A stretch of 64,000 nucleotides of DNA from Winogradskyella sp. J14-2 (GTDB lineage Bacteria; Bacteroidota; Bacteroidia; Flavobacteriales; Flavobacteriaceae): positions 3,285,670 to 3,349,669 of the forward strand of contig NZ_CP019388.1 in NCBI RefSeq assembly GCF_001971725.1, given 5' to 3'. The position numbers and the translations under genes are program-made. Under the pieces are notes generated by a model. It was not told the DNA's origin and made no database searches. It saw only the letters and a program-made list of their open reading frames with translations. This document shows positions 1 through 9,767 of this stretch, piece after piece (position 1 is the first letter of the stretch; each line of letters begins with the position of its first letter).

Positions 1-85
1 TTAATTTATTGCTTGTATAGTTAGTGTATAGGTAGATTTTAAAGTTAGCTGTAAACTGTTTCATATTTTTAGAAAAATTAAAAGT

Positions 86-1642
86 ATGAAGAAGTTTTAT
101 ATTATAACACTATTTATATTAATTGGTTCTAAGCAATCGTTTTCTCAACAAACACCTATTGATTTTTCTCAACAGGTTCATCAGTTTACTGCTTTTGCAA
201 ATAGTGGCTTTGCATTTAATGTAGACCCAACAAATCCTAGCAATGATGTTGGTCAATTTTTTAATGATGGCTCACAGGATTGGCAAGGTTTTTATTTGGA
301 CTTGTCGAATCCAATGGACTTGGCTTCAGAACAGGTCATAACCTTGTCCTTTTATCAGTTCGATCCTAATATGCATACCATTATGGTGAAATTAGAGAAT
401 GGTACAGAGCCAGATGTAGAAGTGGTTCAAACTAATTCAGGATCTGGTTGGTCTTACGATTTATCTTTCGATTTTTCAAATGCTATCTTAAGCGGCAATG
501 GATCTTCTATAAATGCTATGGGAACATACTCTAGACTTGTAATTTTTATTGATGGTGGAACTATGACACCAGGCACATATCTTATAGATGATATAAATAA
601 TGGTTCAGAGGCTACAGATCCTCATGAGTTAGATGTCATTTATGAAGATTTAGTATGGGCTGATGAGTTTGACAACAATGGAGCAGTAGACACTAGCAAA
701 TGGTTTCATCAAACACAGTTACCAGCTGGTGGTAGTTGGTTTAATGGTGAGCAACAACATTACACCAACCGTATTGAGAATTCGTATGTAGAAAATGGAT
801 TTTTAAATATTGTGGCTATAAAAGAAAACTTTACAGACCAAGGTGAAACTAAGCAATATACATCAGCACGTTTAAATTCTAAATTCGCATTTACTTATGG
901 TAGAGTAGATGTAAGGGCTAAGTTGCCAGAGGGTAATGGTACATGGCCAGCAATTTGGACTTTGGGCAAAAATATTAATGAAGCAGGTGCATATTGGCAA
1001 ACCCAAGGTTTTGGTACGACAGCCTGGCCAGCTTGTGGCGAAATAGACATTATGGAACATGGATTAGGACCAGTAAACCATGTAAGTAGTGCCATACATA
1101 CACCATCTAGCTTTGGAAGTACTATTAATTACCAGTCCTTTATTTTAAATGATGTTGCCAACGATTTTCATGTATATTCCATGAACTGGTCACCAAATCA
1201 GATTACGTTTTTAATTGATGGAGTAGGTTTTTATACGTACAATCCTGCTCTTAAAGATGCAAGCACATGGCCTTTTGATGAAGATCAGTATCTACTTCTT
1301 AATATAGCAATGGGTGGAGCAGCAGGTAGTATAGATCCATCATTTTTACAAAGCGAAATGGTAATAGATTATGTAAGGGTCTATCAGAATACATCTCTTG
1401 GTCTAGAAGAAATTGCTCAAGAGGAATTTTCTGTTTATCCAAACCCTGTTTCGAGTACAGTTAACATTGGTAGCAATGTTGAAATAAGTAGTATAGCACT
1501 TTATAATACCTATGGTCAATGCATTGTTGAGAAAAAATCAAATACTGATGTATTAGATGTAAGTCAATTAAACCATGGAATTTACATTCTTAAGATAACA
1601 TCTGGCAATCGTATAGTTACAAAGCGAATAATGGTTAATTAG
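86..1642 (+). CDS. Secreted GH16 beta-glucanase (laminarinase-like) with T9SS sorting domain
   Basis: Predicted extracellular endo-beta-glucanase of glycoside hydrolase family 16, probably acting on laminarin-type beta-1,3-glucan. Residues 1-20 are a Sec signal peptide ending in SFSQ. Residues about 25-185 resemble a carbohydrate-binding beta-sandwich. The GH16 domain spans about 190-435, with the catalytic signature GEIDIMEHG giving nucleophile E319, assisting D321 and acid/base E324. The last 75 residues (from EFSVYPNP to RIMVN) are a type A type IX secretion sorting domain, so the enzyme is likely exported by the gliding-linked T9SS. It is convergent with ribB and the two stops overlap by 4 nt. 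Fold family is certain; exact glucan specificity is inferred. Confidence 0.93.
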   Translation: MKKFYIITLFILIGSKQSFSQQTPIDFSQQVHQFTAFANSGFAFNVDPTNPSNDVGQFFNDGSQDWQGFYLDLSNPMDLASEQVITLSFYQFDPNMHTIMVKLENGTEPDVEVVQTNSGSGWSYDLSFDFSNAILSGNGSSINAMGTYSRLVIFIDGGTMTPGTYLIDDINNGSEATDPHELDVIYEDLVWADEFDNNGAVDTSKWFHQTQLPAGGSWFNGEQQHYTNRIENSYVENGFLNIVAIKENFTDQGETKQYTSARLNSKFAFTYGRVDVRAKLPEGNGTWPAIWTLGKNINEAGAYWQTQGFGTTAWPACGEIDIMEHGLGPVNHVSSAIHTPSSFGSTINYQSFILNDVANDFHVYSMNWSPNQITFLIDGVGFYTYNPALKDASTWPFDEDQYLLLNIAMGGAAGSIDPSFLQSEMVIDYVRVYQNTSLGLEEIAQEEFSVYPNPVSSTVNIGSNVEISSIALYNTYGQCIVEKKSNTDVLDVSQLNHGIYILKITSGNRIVTKRIMVN

Positions 1643-2784
1643 TAGTTAACGTAGTCTACTATCTCCAGTCCATAACCAATCATACCAACACGCTTGGTCT
1701 GTAAGCTGTTAGATAAAAGATTTATTTTGCTAATTTTTAAATCGTGAAGAATTTGAGCTCCAATACCAAAGTCTTTGGAGTCCATAGAAATTCTAGGTGC
1801 TTTTACCAATTGACCTTCTTGTTGATTCTCTTTTAATATTGATAATCGAGATAATAAATTCATAGATTCGGCTTGCTGATTAATAAATATTATAGCACCC
1901 TTTCCTTCTTTATTGATGGCGTTAAACATATCATCTAACTTTTGGTCTGCATTATTTGTTAGCGTACCAAGAATGTCATTATTAACAAGAGTAGAGTTAA
2001 CACGCGTTAATACTGTTTCGTCAGATTTCCAAGTGCCTTTAGTTAATGCAATATGAACCTGATTGTTGGTTGTTTGTAGATATGCTCTCAGCCTAAATTT
2101 ACCAAAACGTGTCTCTATATTAAAGTCTTCTCTCTTTTCTATTAAAGAATCATACTCCATGCGGTAAGCAACTAAATCTTCAATAGATACAATTTTTAGG
2201 TCAAATTTTTTAGCGACTTCCATGAGCTGAGGTAATCTTGCCATGGTGCCATCTTCATTCATTATTTCTACAATAACACCAGCAGGATTAAAACCAGCTA
2301 AACGTGCAAAATCTATGGCAGCTTCAGTATGTCCTGTACGTCTTAAAACACCACCTTCTTTAGCAACTAAAGGGAATATATGACCAGGTCTAGCTAGCTC
2401 AAAAGGCTTTGTGTCCTTGTTTACCAAGGCCTTAATGGTCTTTGCTCTATCACTTGCAGAGATGCCAGTGCTAACACCATTGCCTCTTAGATCTACAGAA
2501 ACTGTAAAAGCCGTTTCCATTGGATCTGTGTTGTTTCTCACCATCATGTTAAGCTCTAGTTCTTCACAACGATGTTCTGTAAGAGGTGCACAAATTAAAC
2601 CTCTACCATGAGTAGCCATAAAATTGATCATTTCTGGAGTTACCATTTCAGCAGCAGCTAAAAAATCTCCTTCATTCTCACGATTTTCATCATCCACAAC
2701 AATTATTACTTTGCCCTGACGAATATCTTCAATGGCTTCTTCTATGGTGTTTAACTTGGTTTTTGTATTCATGGCAGTCTTCAT
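1639..2784 (-). CDS. ribB: 3,4-dihydroxy-2-butanone 4-phosphate synthase with degenerate GTP cyclohydrolase II domain
   Basis: Riboflavin pathway enzyme converting ribulose 5-phosphate to 3,4-dihydroxy-2-butanone 4-phosphate plus formate. The N-terminal DHBP synthase domain (about 10-205) is intact: DDENRENEGD at 31-40, RPGH at 132-135, GHTEAA at 151-156 and VEIMNEDG near 172-179. The C-terminal half has the length and outline of GTP cyclohydrolase II (RibA) but lacks the three zinc cysteines; the usual RCDCGEQ region reads LTNNADQK. It is therefore probably not a working bifunctional RibBA. A second in-frame Met at residue 5 is an alternative start. The downstream (leftward) neighbour is the convergent GH16 gene. 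Confidence 0.9.
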   Translation of the reverse strand: MKTAMNTKTKLNTIEEAIEDIRQGKVIIVVDDENRENEGDFLAAAEMVTPEMINFMATHGRGLICAPLTEHRCEELELNMMVRNNTDPMETAFTVSVDLRGNGVSTGISASDRAKTIKALVNKDTKPFELARPGHIFPLVAKEGGVLRRTGHTEAAIDFARLAGFNPAGVIVEIMNEDGTMARLPQLMEVAKKFDLKIVSIEDLVAYRMEYDSLIEKREDFNIETRFGKFRLRAYLQTTNNQVHIALTKGTWKSDETVLTRVNSTLVNNDILGTLTNNADQKLDDMFNAINKEGKGAIIFINQQAESMNLLSRLSILKENQQEGQLVKAPRISMDSKDFGIGAQILHDLKISKINLLSNSLQTKRVGMIGYGLEIVDYVNY

Positions 2785-2814
2785 AACTAAGCATTTAGAT
2801 GTGCAAAGATACGG

Positions 2815-4794
2815 TTATTTAATGTTAAGGATGCAACTTTGATAGAAGTCGTATGTAATCTTATTTCTGAGGATTAAATATTTTAAGGGATAGAGCGGAA
2901 GAGAAAGCACAAGAACAAAAGGGTTAATTCTTTTGTTTTTTTGTCCAATAGTTTTATAAAATTTTGAATACACGTAGGCATCGACGACAACATAAATCGC
3001 AAAAAATATAAATGCAATAATACTTAAGCTCAGTGCAGCATCAGCTATCTCTGGTAATTTATTGTTTTTACAAATAAAGTGTAGTCCAAGCAAGGATCCA
3101 CCTATGAGAAAACTGACCAAGCTTGTTTTTGAATAGTCTTTGTAGTCTTTAAGCAGTTCTCTTCCTTTAATAAGTTTATCATCTACTTTTAGCCCTTCTT
3201 TTTTTAGATGTTCTAAAGGTATATTTCTATTAAGAAGGTTGTGGAGAGCAATTTCCTTTGGTTTTTTATTAAAATCGAATTCACCTTGTTCTCTAATTAC
3301 GTTGACGAGTTCTTCTAGAGAGTACTTCTTGTAATAATTGTAAGATTTGGTTTCACTCTCCGAAAGTTGTAGCTTGTTTTTTGGGGTAAATAATCGTTTG
3401 AGTGGTACTATGATAGCATCAAATTGAAAAACACCTTTGTCATTAGTAGCTCTAGATGTTAAATAAATACTTAAAGGAAGCATTACGGCAGTAGATAGCC
3501 ATGAACCAATTATTGGGCTGAAACTTCCTTTTTCTGCACTGTTTTTAGCAAATATGCCAAAGAAATGATAGGTTAAGAATAGGACAACAGCAATGACTAT
3601 TGGCAAACCTAAACCACCTTTTCTAATGAGAGCTCCAAGAGGTGCACCTACAAAAAATAAGATGATACAGGCAATTGCCAAAACAAATTTCTCGTGAAAA
3701 GCAATAACATGCTTATTTAAGTGAATAGATTTACCTTCAAAATTCTTTTTGTTAGAATCTATAATTTGGTTAGTGCTATTTGCAGAGTTTAGTGCAAGGT
3801 TTATGATTTGAGCTTTTTTACTTAACGGAAAAAGCTCTAAGACATTACCAGTAAAAGACGAGTCTTTCTCAGTATTAATGTTTAGGTTAAGAGCTGCATA
3901 GGTGGTACGATTATATAATGTACGCGATAAGTTTTTGTAATCTTCTTGCCGTTGGTCTATTAGACTATCTATGGTATATTCTAGTTGGTCTATGCTAAGC
4001 ATGTTGTGACGACCCTTGTAGTTCTTTTCATCAAGATCTTCGTCATTAAGAATTTCTAAATCTACATTAATGGTGTAGCTATCAAAATAACTTTTTGCAT
4101 GAGGTCTATTAATATTTTTACGAATGTCTTTATCTATAATCTCTTCGTAATAGTTGCCGTTAATGAGTTCTAGTTGTAGAATATTAGAGTCCTCGCTGCT
4201 TTTTAATTCGCCTTTTTCAGAAATAATGACAATATAATTTCCTAATCTTGAAGATCCCTTTTTGTGAATAACCACATCCTCTAGAAACTGACCGCGATCA
4301 CCAGTTTTTTTATCGACTTTAATATTAATATTACCAATTTCGTTGAACTGACCCTCAGCAATGGCAAGGGCAGGTTTTACCTTGGCTATATTTCTTCTTA
4401 GGTTGTAAAAGTTGTATTCTCCCCAAGGGATAACATTGTTGGCAAAAAAGAAGCAGGCAATACCTAAGGTTACAATAAAGACGCTAAGACTGCGCATGGC
4501 GCGTTGTAGTGAGATGCCTGTAGATTTCATAGCAGCAAACTCATAGTTTTCAGCAAAGTTTCCAAAAACCATAATTGACGACAACAAAATGGTTAATGGC
4601 ACAACCAAAGGAATTAGCTTTGGCATGTAGTAGAGTATAAACTTTGCAGTTACCGAGATATCTAAATCTTTACCTGCAAGCTCTGATATATAAAGCCAAA
4701 CACCTTGGAGCACAAAGATGAACATGAATATAATAAAGACGCTAAAAAACGTCCTTAGGAATGTGATAAGTATGTACCTATCTAGTATTTTCAC
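2815..4794 (-). CDS. LptF/LptG family (YjgP/YjgQ) permease
   Basis: Inner-membrane permease of the LPS transport ABC system, which moves LPS from the inner membrane to the Lpt bridge. It has N-terminal transmembrane helices (about 10-35, 55-80, 95-120), a periplasmic beta-jellyroll region (about 135-360), then further helices (about 365-460), the classic YjgP/YjgQ layout. Beyond about residue 470 there is an extension of nearly 190 residues, first charged and cytosolic-looking and then with several more hydrophobic helices (about 555-600 and 625-645). Canonical LptF/G proteins are about 360-480 residues, so this tail is unusual. It lies 20 nt downstream of lolA, consistent with a leftward envelope-biogenesis unit. 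LptF versus LptG cannot be decided here. Confidence 0.85.
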   Translation of the reverse strand: MKILDRYILITFLRTFFSVFIIFMFIFVLQGVWLYISELAGKDLDISVTAKFILYYMPKLIPLVVPLTILLSSIMVFGNFAENYEFAAMKSTGISLQRAMRSLSVFIVTLGIACFFFANNVIPWGEYNFYNLRRNIAKVKPALAIAEGQFNEIGNINIKVDKKTGDRGQFLEDVVIHKKGSSRLGNYIVIISEKGELKSSEDSNILQLELINGNYYEEIIDKDIRKNINRPHAKSYFDSYTINVDLEILNDEDLDEKNYKGRHNMLSIDQLEYTIDSLIDQRQEDYKNLSRTLYNRTTYAALNLNINTEKDSSFTGNVLELFPLSKKAQIINLALNSANSTNQIIDSNKKNFEGKSIHLNKHVIAFHEKFVLAIACIILFFVGAPLGALIRKGGLGLPIVIAVVLFLTYHFFGIFAKNSAEKGSFSPIIGSWLSTAVMLPLSIYLTSRATNDKGVFQFDAIIVPLKRLFTPKNKLQLSESETKSYNYYKKYSLEELVNVIREQGEFDFNKKPKEIALHNLLNRNIPLEHLKKEGLKVDDKLIKGRELLKDYKDYSKTSLVSFLIGGSLLGLHFICKNNKLPEIADAALSLSIIAFIFFAIYVVVDAYVYSKFYKTIGQKNKRINPFVLVLSLPLYPLKYLILRNKITYDFYQSCILNIK

Positions 4795-4814
4795 ACATTA
4801 AGTATTATATAATC

Positions 4815-5459
4815 TTAGTCTATTCTGTTGATGTAATAATCAGCATATTTACTCTCGTCAAATGTAAACAAGGTTTTTGAGATAGGTTGGTCGGTTTGAA
4901 AAGAATTAACAGTTAATGCTGTTTTTGTTCCGTTTTTACCAACCTCTATTAGATTATATATGTGTTTTGTAGTAGCGTCTATGCCCAATAAAACATGCTT
5001 TATTTCAGAATTGGTGTCCATAGGAGTTAATTTTACATACTGAATTTTTCTGCCTTTTACATTTTGCACAATATCCATTTTATAGGTATAGCCATCTTCG
5101 TAAAACGATAGCATATCACTAGGTGCAATTGTGCCTTCTTCTTCCGAATTTTCTGATGATATGGTTACTTCTTCATCTTCTGGGCTAATGGTATAAAGTG
5201 TTTTGCCATCAAATATTCTTGTTACTCCCAATATATTAAGTTTATATTTTTCGCCTTCAATAACAACATCTCCACGGGTTTCTTGGCTCATATTCTCCTC
5301 ATTAACATTGTTCAGTTCGTATTTAAAGTCTATAGATATATTTTTATAGCTTTTTATTTTATTACTTACTTCTGTTAATAGTGTTTCTGCTTTTGCATCA
5401 TGTTGAGCAAAACCTGTAAAACCTAAACTTACAAATGCTAAAAATAATATTCGTTTCAT
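4815..5459 (-). CDS. lolA: LolA-like outer-membrane lipoprotein carrier
   Basis: Predicted periplasmic chaperone that carries lipoproteins from the LolCDE exporter to the outer membrane. A Sec signal peptide (MKRILFLAFVSLGFTGFAQ) precedes a half-barrel LolA domain with the usual pattern: an N-terminal amphipathic helix (AETLLTEVSNKIKSYKNI), then beta strands containing DVVIEGEKY and FDGKTLYTI, and a C-terminal VNSFQTDQPISKTLFTF region. Its 214 residues are normal for the family. It is transcribed leftward between ftsK (17 nt upstream) and the LptF/G gene, so the three genes probably form one operon. LolB is generally absent in Bacteroidota, so the acceptor is not known from this sequence. Confidence 0.88.
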   Translation of the reverse strand: MKRILFLAFVSLGFTGFAQHDAKAETLLTEVSNKIKSYKNISIDFKYELNNVNEENMSQETRGDVVIEGEKYKLNILGVTRIFDGKTLYTISPEDEEVTISSENSEEEGTIAPSDMLSFYEDGYTYKMDIVQNVKGRKIQYVKLTPMDTNSEIKHVLLGIDATTKHIYNLIEVGKNGTKTALTVNSFQTDQPISKTLFTFDESKYADYYINRID

Positions 5460-5476
5460 TTTATCTATATGTAATT

Positions 5477-7894
5477 TTATTGTTGTTCACTTTCTAATAA
5501 TTGATCTAGAGCTACTAAATCTGGGACTAAAACCTGCCTTGCTTTGCTGCCTTCAAAAGGACCTACAATACCTGCAGCTTCTAACTGGTCTATAATTCTA
5601 CCAGCTCTGTTATAACCTAACTTTAGTTTTCGTTGTAATAGTGAAGCTGATCCTTGCTGTGCGGTTACAATAATTTCGGCAGCTTCTCTAAACAATTTAT
5701 CTCTGTCCGAAATATCTATATCAAGATTTGTGCCACCTTCTTCACCAACATATTCTGGTAGCATATGCGCGTCTGGATATGCTTTTTGCGAGCCAATAAA
5801 TTCTGTGATTTTTTCAACTTCTGGAGTGTCAACAAAAGCACATTGCAAACGAATAAGATCGTTACCTTGTGTATAAAGCATATCTCCTCGACCAATAAGC
5901 TGGTCTGCGCCAGAACCGTCTAAAATAGTACGCGAATCTATTTTACTCGTTACTCTAAATGCAATACGAGCTGGGAAGTTGGCCTTAATAATACCAGTAA
6001 TAACATTTACAGATGGTCGCTGCGTTGCTATTATAAGATGGATACCAATAGCACGTGCCAACTGTGCTAACCTAGCAATAGGTGTTTCTACTTCTTTTCC
6101 AGCTGTCATAATTAAATCTGCAAACTCATCAACTACTAATACAATGTATGGTAAGAATTGGTGACCGTCATTAGGATTTAATTTTCTAGCTTTAAATTTA
6201 GCGTTATATTCAGCAATGTTTCTACAAAATGCATTTTTAAGCATTTCGTAACGGTTATCCATTTCTATACAGAGTGAGTTTAAGGTATTAATCACTTTGG
6301 TATTATCGGTTATTATGGCATCTTCACTATCTGGAAGTTTTGCTAAATAATGACGCTCTATTTTATTAAAAAGCGTTAATTCTACTTTTTTAGGATCGAC
6401 CAAGACAAACTTTACTTCCGCTGGGTGTTTTTTGTACAATAACGATGTTAATACCGCATTTAACCCAACCGATTTACCTTGTCCTGTGGCACCTGCCATG
6501 AGTAAGTGTGGCATTTTGGCTAAATCTACCACAAAGGTTTCGTTGCTAATGGTTTTTCCGAACGCAATTGGTAATTGCATTTTGGACTGCTGAAATTTTT
6601 GAGACGCAATTACCGAACGCATAGAAACGATTGTCGAATTTTTGTTTGGTACCTCAATACCAATAGTTCCTTTACCTGGAATTGGAGCAATAATTCTAAT
6701 GCCTAAAGCTGCAAGTGACAACGCGATGTCATCTTCGAGATTTTTAATTTTTGAAATTCTGATACCTGCATCTGGCACAATTTCGTAAAGTGTTACTGTT
6801 GGGCCAATGGTTGCTTTTATGCTCGTAATACCAATTTTGTAGTTACTTAATGTTTCTACAATTCGGTTTTTGTTTTCTTCGAGTTCTTCTTGGTCTATAG
6901 AAATACCTTCGTTTTCATATTTCTTTAGCAGATCTAAATGTGGAAATTGATAATTGCTCAATTCTAAAGTTGGGTCAAATTGCCCAAAATCCTCAACAAG
7001 CTTGTCAGCCAGATTATCTGTTTCAGATTGTTCTTCTTCTACAGCTTCGACCTCAACCTTTAATTCTGATTCTAGTTCTAGTTCTGGTATTTTTTTAGAA
7101 GTAACTTCATTATGTGCGTGCGCTATGTTCTCTTTGGGCTTAGAATGATTACTTATAGTAGGCTCTGGTTTATCAAGAGAAATTTCAAAAGCAGATTTAA
7201 TGGCTTCGGCTTCTTCGGTAAGGCTATTGTCTACAATGGCTGTTTTAGAATCCTCTTGTGTATCTGGATTTATATCGTTTTTAAAGCTTTTCTTGGCGCT
7301 GCTAAAAAGTTTTACAAACGTATCACCAGTAACTTTAAATCTTAGGGCTAGGTAGGCGATAAGCCCAAAAAGTAATAATAGGATAGTGCCTATTTTTCCT
7401 ATGTAATCTTGAAAGAAATGATTCATTTCAAAACCTATGGTACCACCAAGAATATCATATTTGTGTGTAAAGAAACCGAAGAAAATAGATAACCAAATGA
7501 CGATTAATGTTCCCCAAATCCAATGCTTTCTAAGTTTTGTTTTTTTGAGGTTTAAAGTCACATATATGCCAGACAGAAAAATTAAGCCAGAAAAAATAAA
7601 GGATGAAATTCCAAACCCCTTATTAATGAAAAATTCACTTACCCAGGCACCTAATTGACTTGCCCAATTTTTATAGGCTTCAGAACGCTCAGGAAAATTG
7701 CTTAACACACTTTGGTCTTCTTTACCCGTAAATATGAAAGACAAAAAGGAAATAAACAAAAGCACTCCCAAAATAATCAGTAAGCTTCCAAAAATGAGCT
7801 TTTGCTGATTAGATAATGTTAATGATGGCTTTTTAAAAGTCGTTTTAGACTTTGCTTTGGTTGTATTTTTCTTTTTAGTTGTTTTTTTTGCCAT
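5477..7894 (-). CDS. ftsK: DNA translocase FtsK/SpoIIIE family
   Basis: Septal dsDNA translocase that clears and resolves chromosomes at division. Residues 1-25 are Lys-rich, followed by about four transmembrane helices (about 30-55, 90-115, 125-145, 165-190) and an acidic linker to about 310. The alpha/beta motor domain follows, with Walker A GATGQGKS near residue 466 and Walker B IVLVVDEFADLI about 120 residues later. A C-terminal gamma winged-helix DNA-reading domain (about 735-795, GYNRAGRIIDQLEAAGIVG) recognises polar KOPS-type sequences. The length of 805 residues is typical of Bacteroidota FtsK. It is the first gene of the leftward ftsK-lolA-lptF/G set. Confidence 0.96.
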   Translation of the reverse strand: MAKKTTKKKNTTKAKSKTTFKKPSLTLSNQQKLIFGSLLIILGVLLFISFLSFIFTGKEDQSVLSNFPERSEAYKNWASQLGAWVSEFFINKGFGISSFIFSGLIFLSGIYVTLNLKKTKLRKHWIWGTLIVIWLSIFFGFFTHKYDILGGTIGFEMNHFFQDYIGKIGTILLLLFGLIAYLALRFKVTGDTFVKLFSSAKKSFKNDINPDTQEDSKTAIVDNSLTEEAEAIKSAFEISLDKPEPTISNHSKPKENIAHAHNEVTSKKIPELELESELKVEVEAVEEEQSETDNLADKLVEDFGQFDPTLELSNYQFPHLDLLKKYENEGISIDQEELEENKNRIVETLSNYKIGITSIKATIGPTVTLYEIVPDAGIRISKIKNLEDDIALSLAALGIRIIAPIPGKGTIGIEVPNKNSTIVSMRSVIASQKFQQSKMQLPIAFGKTISNETFVVDLAKMPHLLMAGATGQGKSVGLNAVLTSLLYKKHPAEVKFVLVDPKKVELTLFNKIERHYLAKLPDSEDAIITDNTKVINTLNSLCIEMDNRYEMLKNAFCRNIAEYNAKFKARKLNPNDGHQFLPYIVLVVDEFADLIMTAGKEVETPIARLAQLARAIGIHLIIATQRPSVNVITGIIKANFPARIAFRVTSKIDSRTILDGSGADQLIGRGDMLYTQGNDLIRLQCAFVDTPEVEKITEFIGSQKAYPDAHMLPEYVGEEGGTNLDIDISDRDKLFREAAEIIVTAQQGSASLLQRKLKLGYNRAGRIIDQLEAAGIVGPFEGSKARQVLVPDLVALDQLLESEQQ

Positions 7895-7932
7895 GTTGTG
7901 CCGAATACTGTTTTCGGTATAGACCTCGATAC

Positions 7933-8733
7933 TTAAGGTGTATGTTGTTTATATTCTTTTGCCTTATTAGCAATCCCATTGACATAATCTTCAATAACAT
8001 GAAGATTTTTAGCCAGTTGCGATCCTTCAAACTCAGAAATATCTTCTATTTTAATATGAGCATTGTAAAATTCTAAATAATTACTCGCCAAAGGTACAAA
8101 AGACCAATGCCATTTTTCTTCATTATAACCTGTTCTTCCATTATTTTTATTGGTATAAACCTGGTAGAATCCAAAACTATGGGCATGCTCTAATAACCAT
8201 TGGTAGGTTTTTAATCCTTTTCCGCTGTTAAAATACGAATTATTTAAACTATTTAAATCCATGTCTGTTCCCCAATGATGCCGAGATGTAGAAGGCATAG
8301 AACTATATTCTAAAATTCTCTTGGCACGCTCTAAAGGTTCGAGGTCTTTAAAGGTGTTCCATTTACGTTGCCAAATGGCTTTTTGTTCATAAAAGTTTCG
8401 CGTGCCAGATAGGATCTTTAGATCAATACTATCTTTTTTAGCAGCTTTAGCCATTTTTAAAAAAGCTTGATACACTAAGTGGTTAAGATAAATTTCTTTT
8501 GTTGCATACTTGGGCTCTACTTTGACAAAGGTAGAATCTGTTTTGTAATTAAACTTACCCAGCACAAACTCTTTTGTAATGTTAAGCGTGTCTTTTGAGG
8601 ATTTATTTTTTTGTAGCTTAGGTAGAGTTTCAATATCTGTTTTAGTTTTAAGTGCCGTTGAAGTTTTTTCAGGCTTATCTATACAACTTGTTACTAGTGC
8701 AATAAAAGAAAGTAAAATAGCAAGCTGTTTCAT
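7933..8733 (-). CDS. M15 family D-alanyl-D-alanine carboxypeptidase-like lipoprotein (VanY type)
   Basis: Predicted zinc peptidase that trims peptidoglycan stem peptides at the cell envelope. The VanY/M15 motif SRHHWGTDMD (zinc His and Asp) is followed near the C-terminus by WHWSFVP, which holds the third zinc ligand. I chose the internal Met at 8733 because MKQLAILLSFIALVTSC is a perfect lipoprotein signal with lipobox LVTSC. The 15-residue upstream extension (start 8778) would bury it. The protein is probably anchored in the periplasm or outer membrane. It lies 38 nt downstream of ftsK's start, in the same direction, but no shared function with ftsK is shown beyond envelope work. Confidence 0.85.
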   Translation of the reverse strand: MKQLAILLSFIALVTSCIDKPEKTSTALKTKTDIETLPKLQKNKSSKDTLNITKEFVLGKFNYKTDSTFVKVEPKYATKEIYLNHLVYQAFLKMAKAAKKDSIDLKILSGTRNFYEQKAIWQRKWNTFKDLEPLERAKRILEYSSMPSTSRHHWGTDMDLNSLNNSYFNSGKGLKTYQWLLEHAHSFGFYQVYTNKNNGRTGYNEEKWHWSFVPLASNYLEFYNAHIKIEDISEFEGSQLAKNLHVIEDYVNGIANKAKEYKQHTP

Positions 8734-8806
8734 TTGATTGTGCAGAATAGGTTTAAGATTGATAAAGTATTCAATCATGTAACGTAATTAAACCTTAATT
8801 TGGTAT

Positions 8807-9178
8807 TTAAAAAATCTTAGGTAGATAGATGATGCCTGCAACAATAACCGCAACGATAGCAGCGATAAAAACAGCTCCTGCAGAAATGTCCTTTATGAGA
8901 CCGATTTTAGGATGATGATCTGGATGAATAAAATCTGCAATATATTCTACGGCAGTATTCACACCTTCAATACTCATAACCAAGCCAATCATGGCAATTT
9001 GAACCATCCATTCCGTTGCAGAAATACCGAAATAAAAACCAGCAATAGTGACGACTAAAGCAATGAAAATCTGAATTTTAATGCTGGCTTCGGTTTTAAT
9101 AAGAATGAGCATTCCTTTAAAAGCAAAGCCAACACTTTTTAGTCTATTGATAATAAACGGCTCTTTATTTTGTTGCAT
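8807..9178 (-). CDS. dgkA: Diacylglycerol kinase family protein (possible undecaprenol kinase)
   Basis: Small integral-membrane lipid kinase of the DgkA family, 123 residues. It shows the three-helix pattern and the family signature EGVNTAVEYIADF with conserved Glu and Asn-Thr-Ala, plus the KDISAGAV segment of the third helix. In many non-enteric bacteria this family phosphorylates undecaprenol rather than diacylglycerol, and the substrate cannot be told here. The gene is 8 nt downstream of tpx and is probably cotranscribed with it leftward. Confidence 0.86.
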   Translation of the reverse strand: MQQNKEPFIINRLKSVGFAFKGMLILIKTEASIKIQIFIALVVTIAGFYFGISATEWMVQIAMIGLVMSIEGVNTAVEYIADFIHPDHHPKIGLIKDISAGAVFIAAIVAVIVAGIIYLPKIF

Positions 9179-9186
9179 TGCAATAG

Positions 9187-9687
9187 TTAAGATAAGCTGC
9201 TTAAAGCACTTGCATAATCTGGCTCGTCCGCAATTTCAGAAACTTGCTCGGTATGCAAAATAGTGCCGTCAGTATCTATAACAACAACACATCGAGACAG
9301 TAAGGTTTCAAATGCTCCATTTGCAAAAGCTAGACCATAATCCTTACCAAACCCACCTGTTTTATAATCCGATAAGCTTACAACGTTATCCAAACCTTCA
9401 GCACCACAAAAGCGAGCCATGGCAAAGGGTAAGTCTTTAGAGATACAAAGTACCTTGGTGTTTTCTAGTTGACTGGCTTTTTCGTTAAAGGTTCTTACAG
9501 ATTGCGCACAAGTGCCAGTATCTACACTTGGAAAAATGTTCAATACCAACCTGTGGCCATTAAAATCTGATAAGCTTTTATCTTTTAACTCTGTGTCAGT
9601 GAGTTTAAAATCTGGTGCTTTGCTACCAACTTTTGGTAAATTTCCTAAAGTTTCTACTGGAGTGCCTCCTAGTGTTATGTTTGCCAT
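9187..9687 (-). CDS. tpx: Thiol peroxidase (atypical 2-Cys peroxiredoxin)
   Basis: Cytosolic or periplasmic peroxidase reducing H2O2 and alkyl hydroperoxides with thioredoxin as donor. The length of 166 residues is typical. The peroxidatic cysteine is C60 in SVDTGTCAQSVRTFNE, with the conserved Thr three residues before. The resolving cysteine is C94 in DLPFAMARFCGAEG, which is the Tpx subfamily signature. No signal peptide is seen. The gene starts a leftward tpx-dgkA pair; the intergenic stretch upstream holds the pheT terminator hairpin. Confidence 0.95.
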   Translation of the reverse strand: MANITLGGTPVETLGNLPKVGSKAPDFKLTDTELKDKSLSDFNGHRLVLNIFPSVDTGTCAQSVRTFNEKASQLENTKVLCISKDLPFAMARFCGAEGLDNVVSLSDYKTGGFGKDYGLAFANGAFETLLSRCVVVIDTDGTILHTEQVSEIADEPDYASALSSLS

Positions 9688-9767
9688 GATTTTAGTGTTT
9701 TAAATTTTGATAAAAATAAAAAAAGCAATACTGAAAAGTGTAAATAAAATGATAATGTTTTAAAGAA

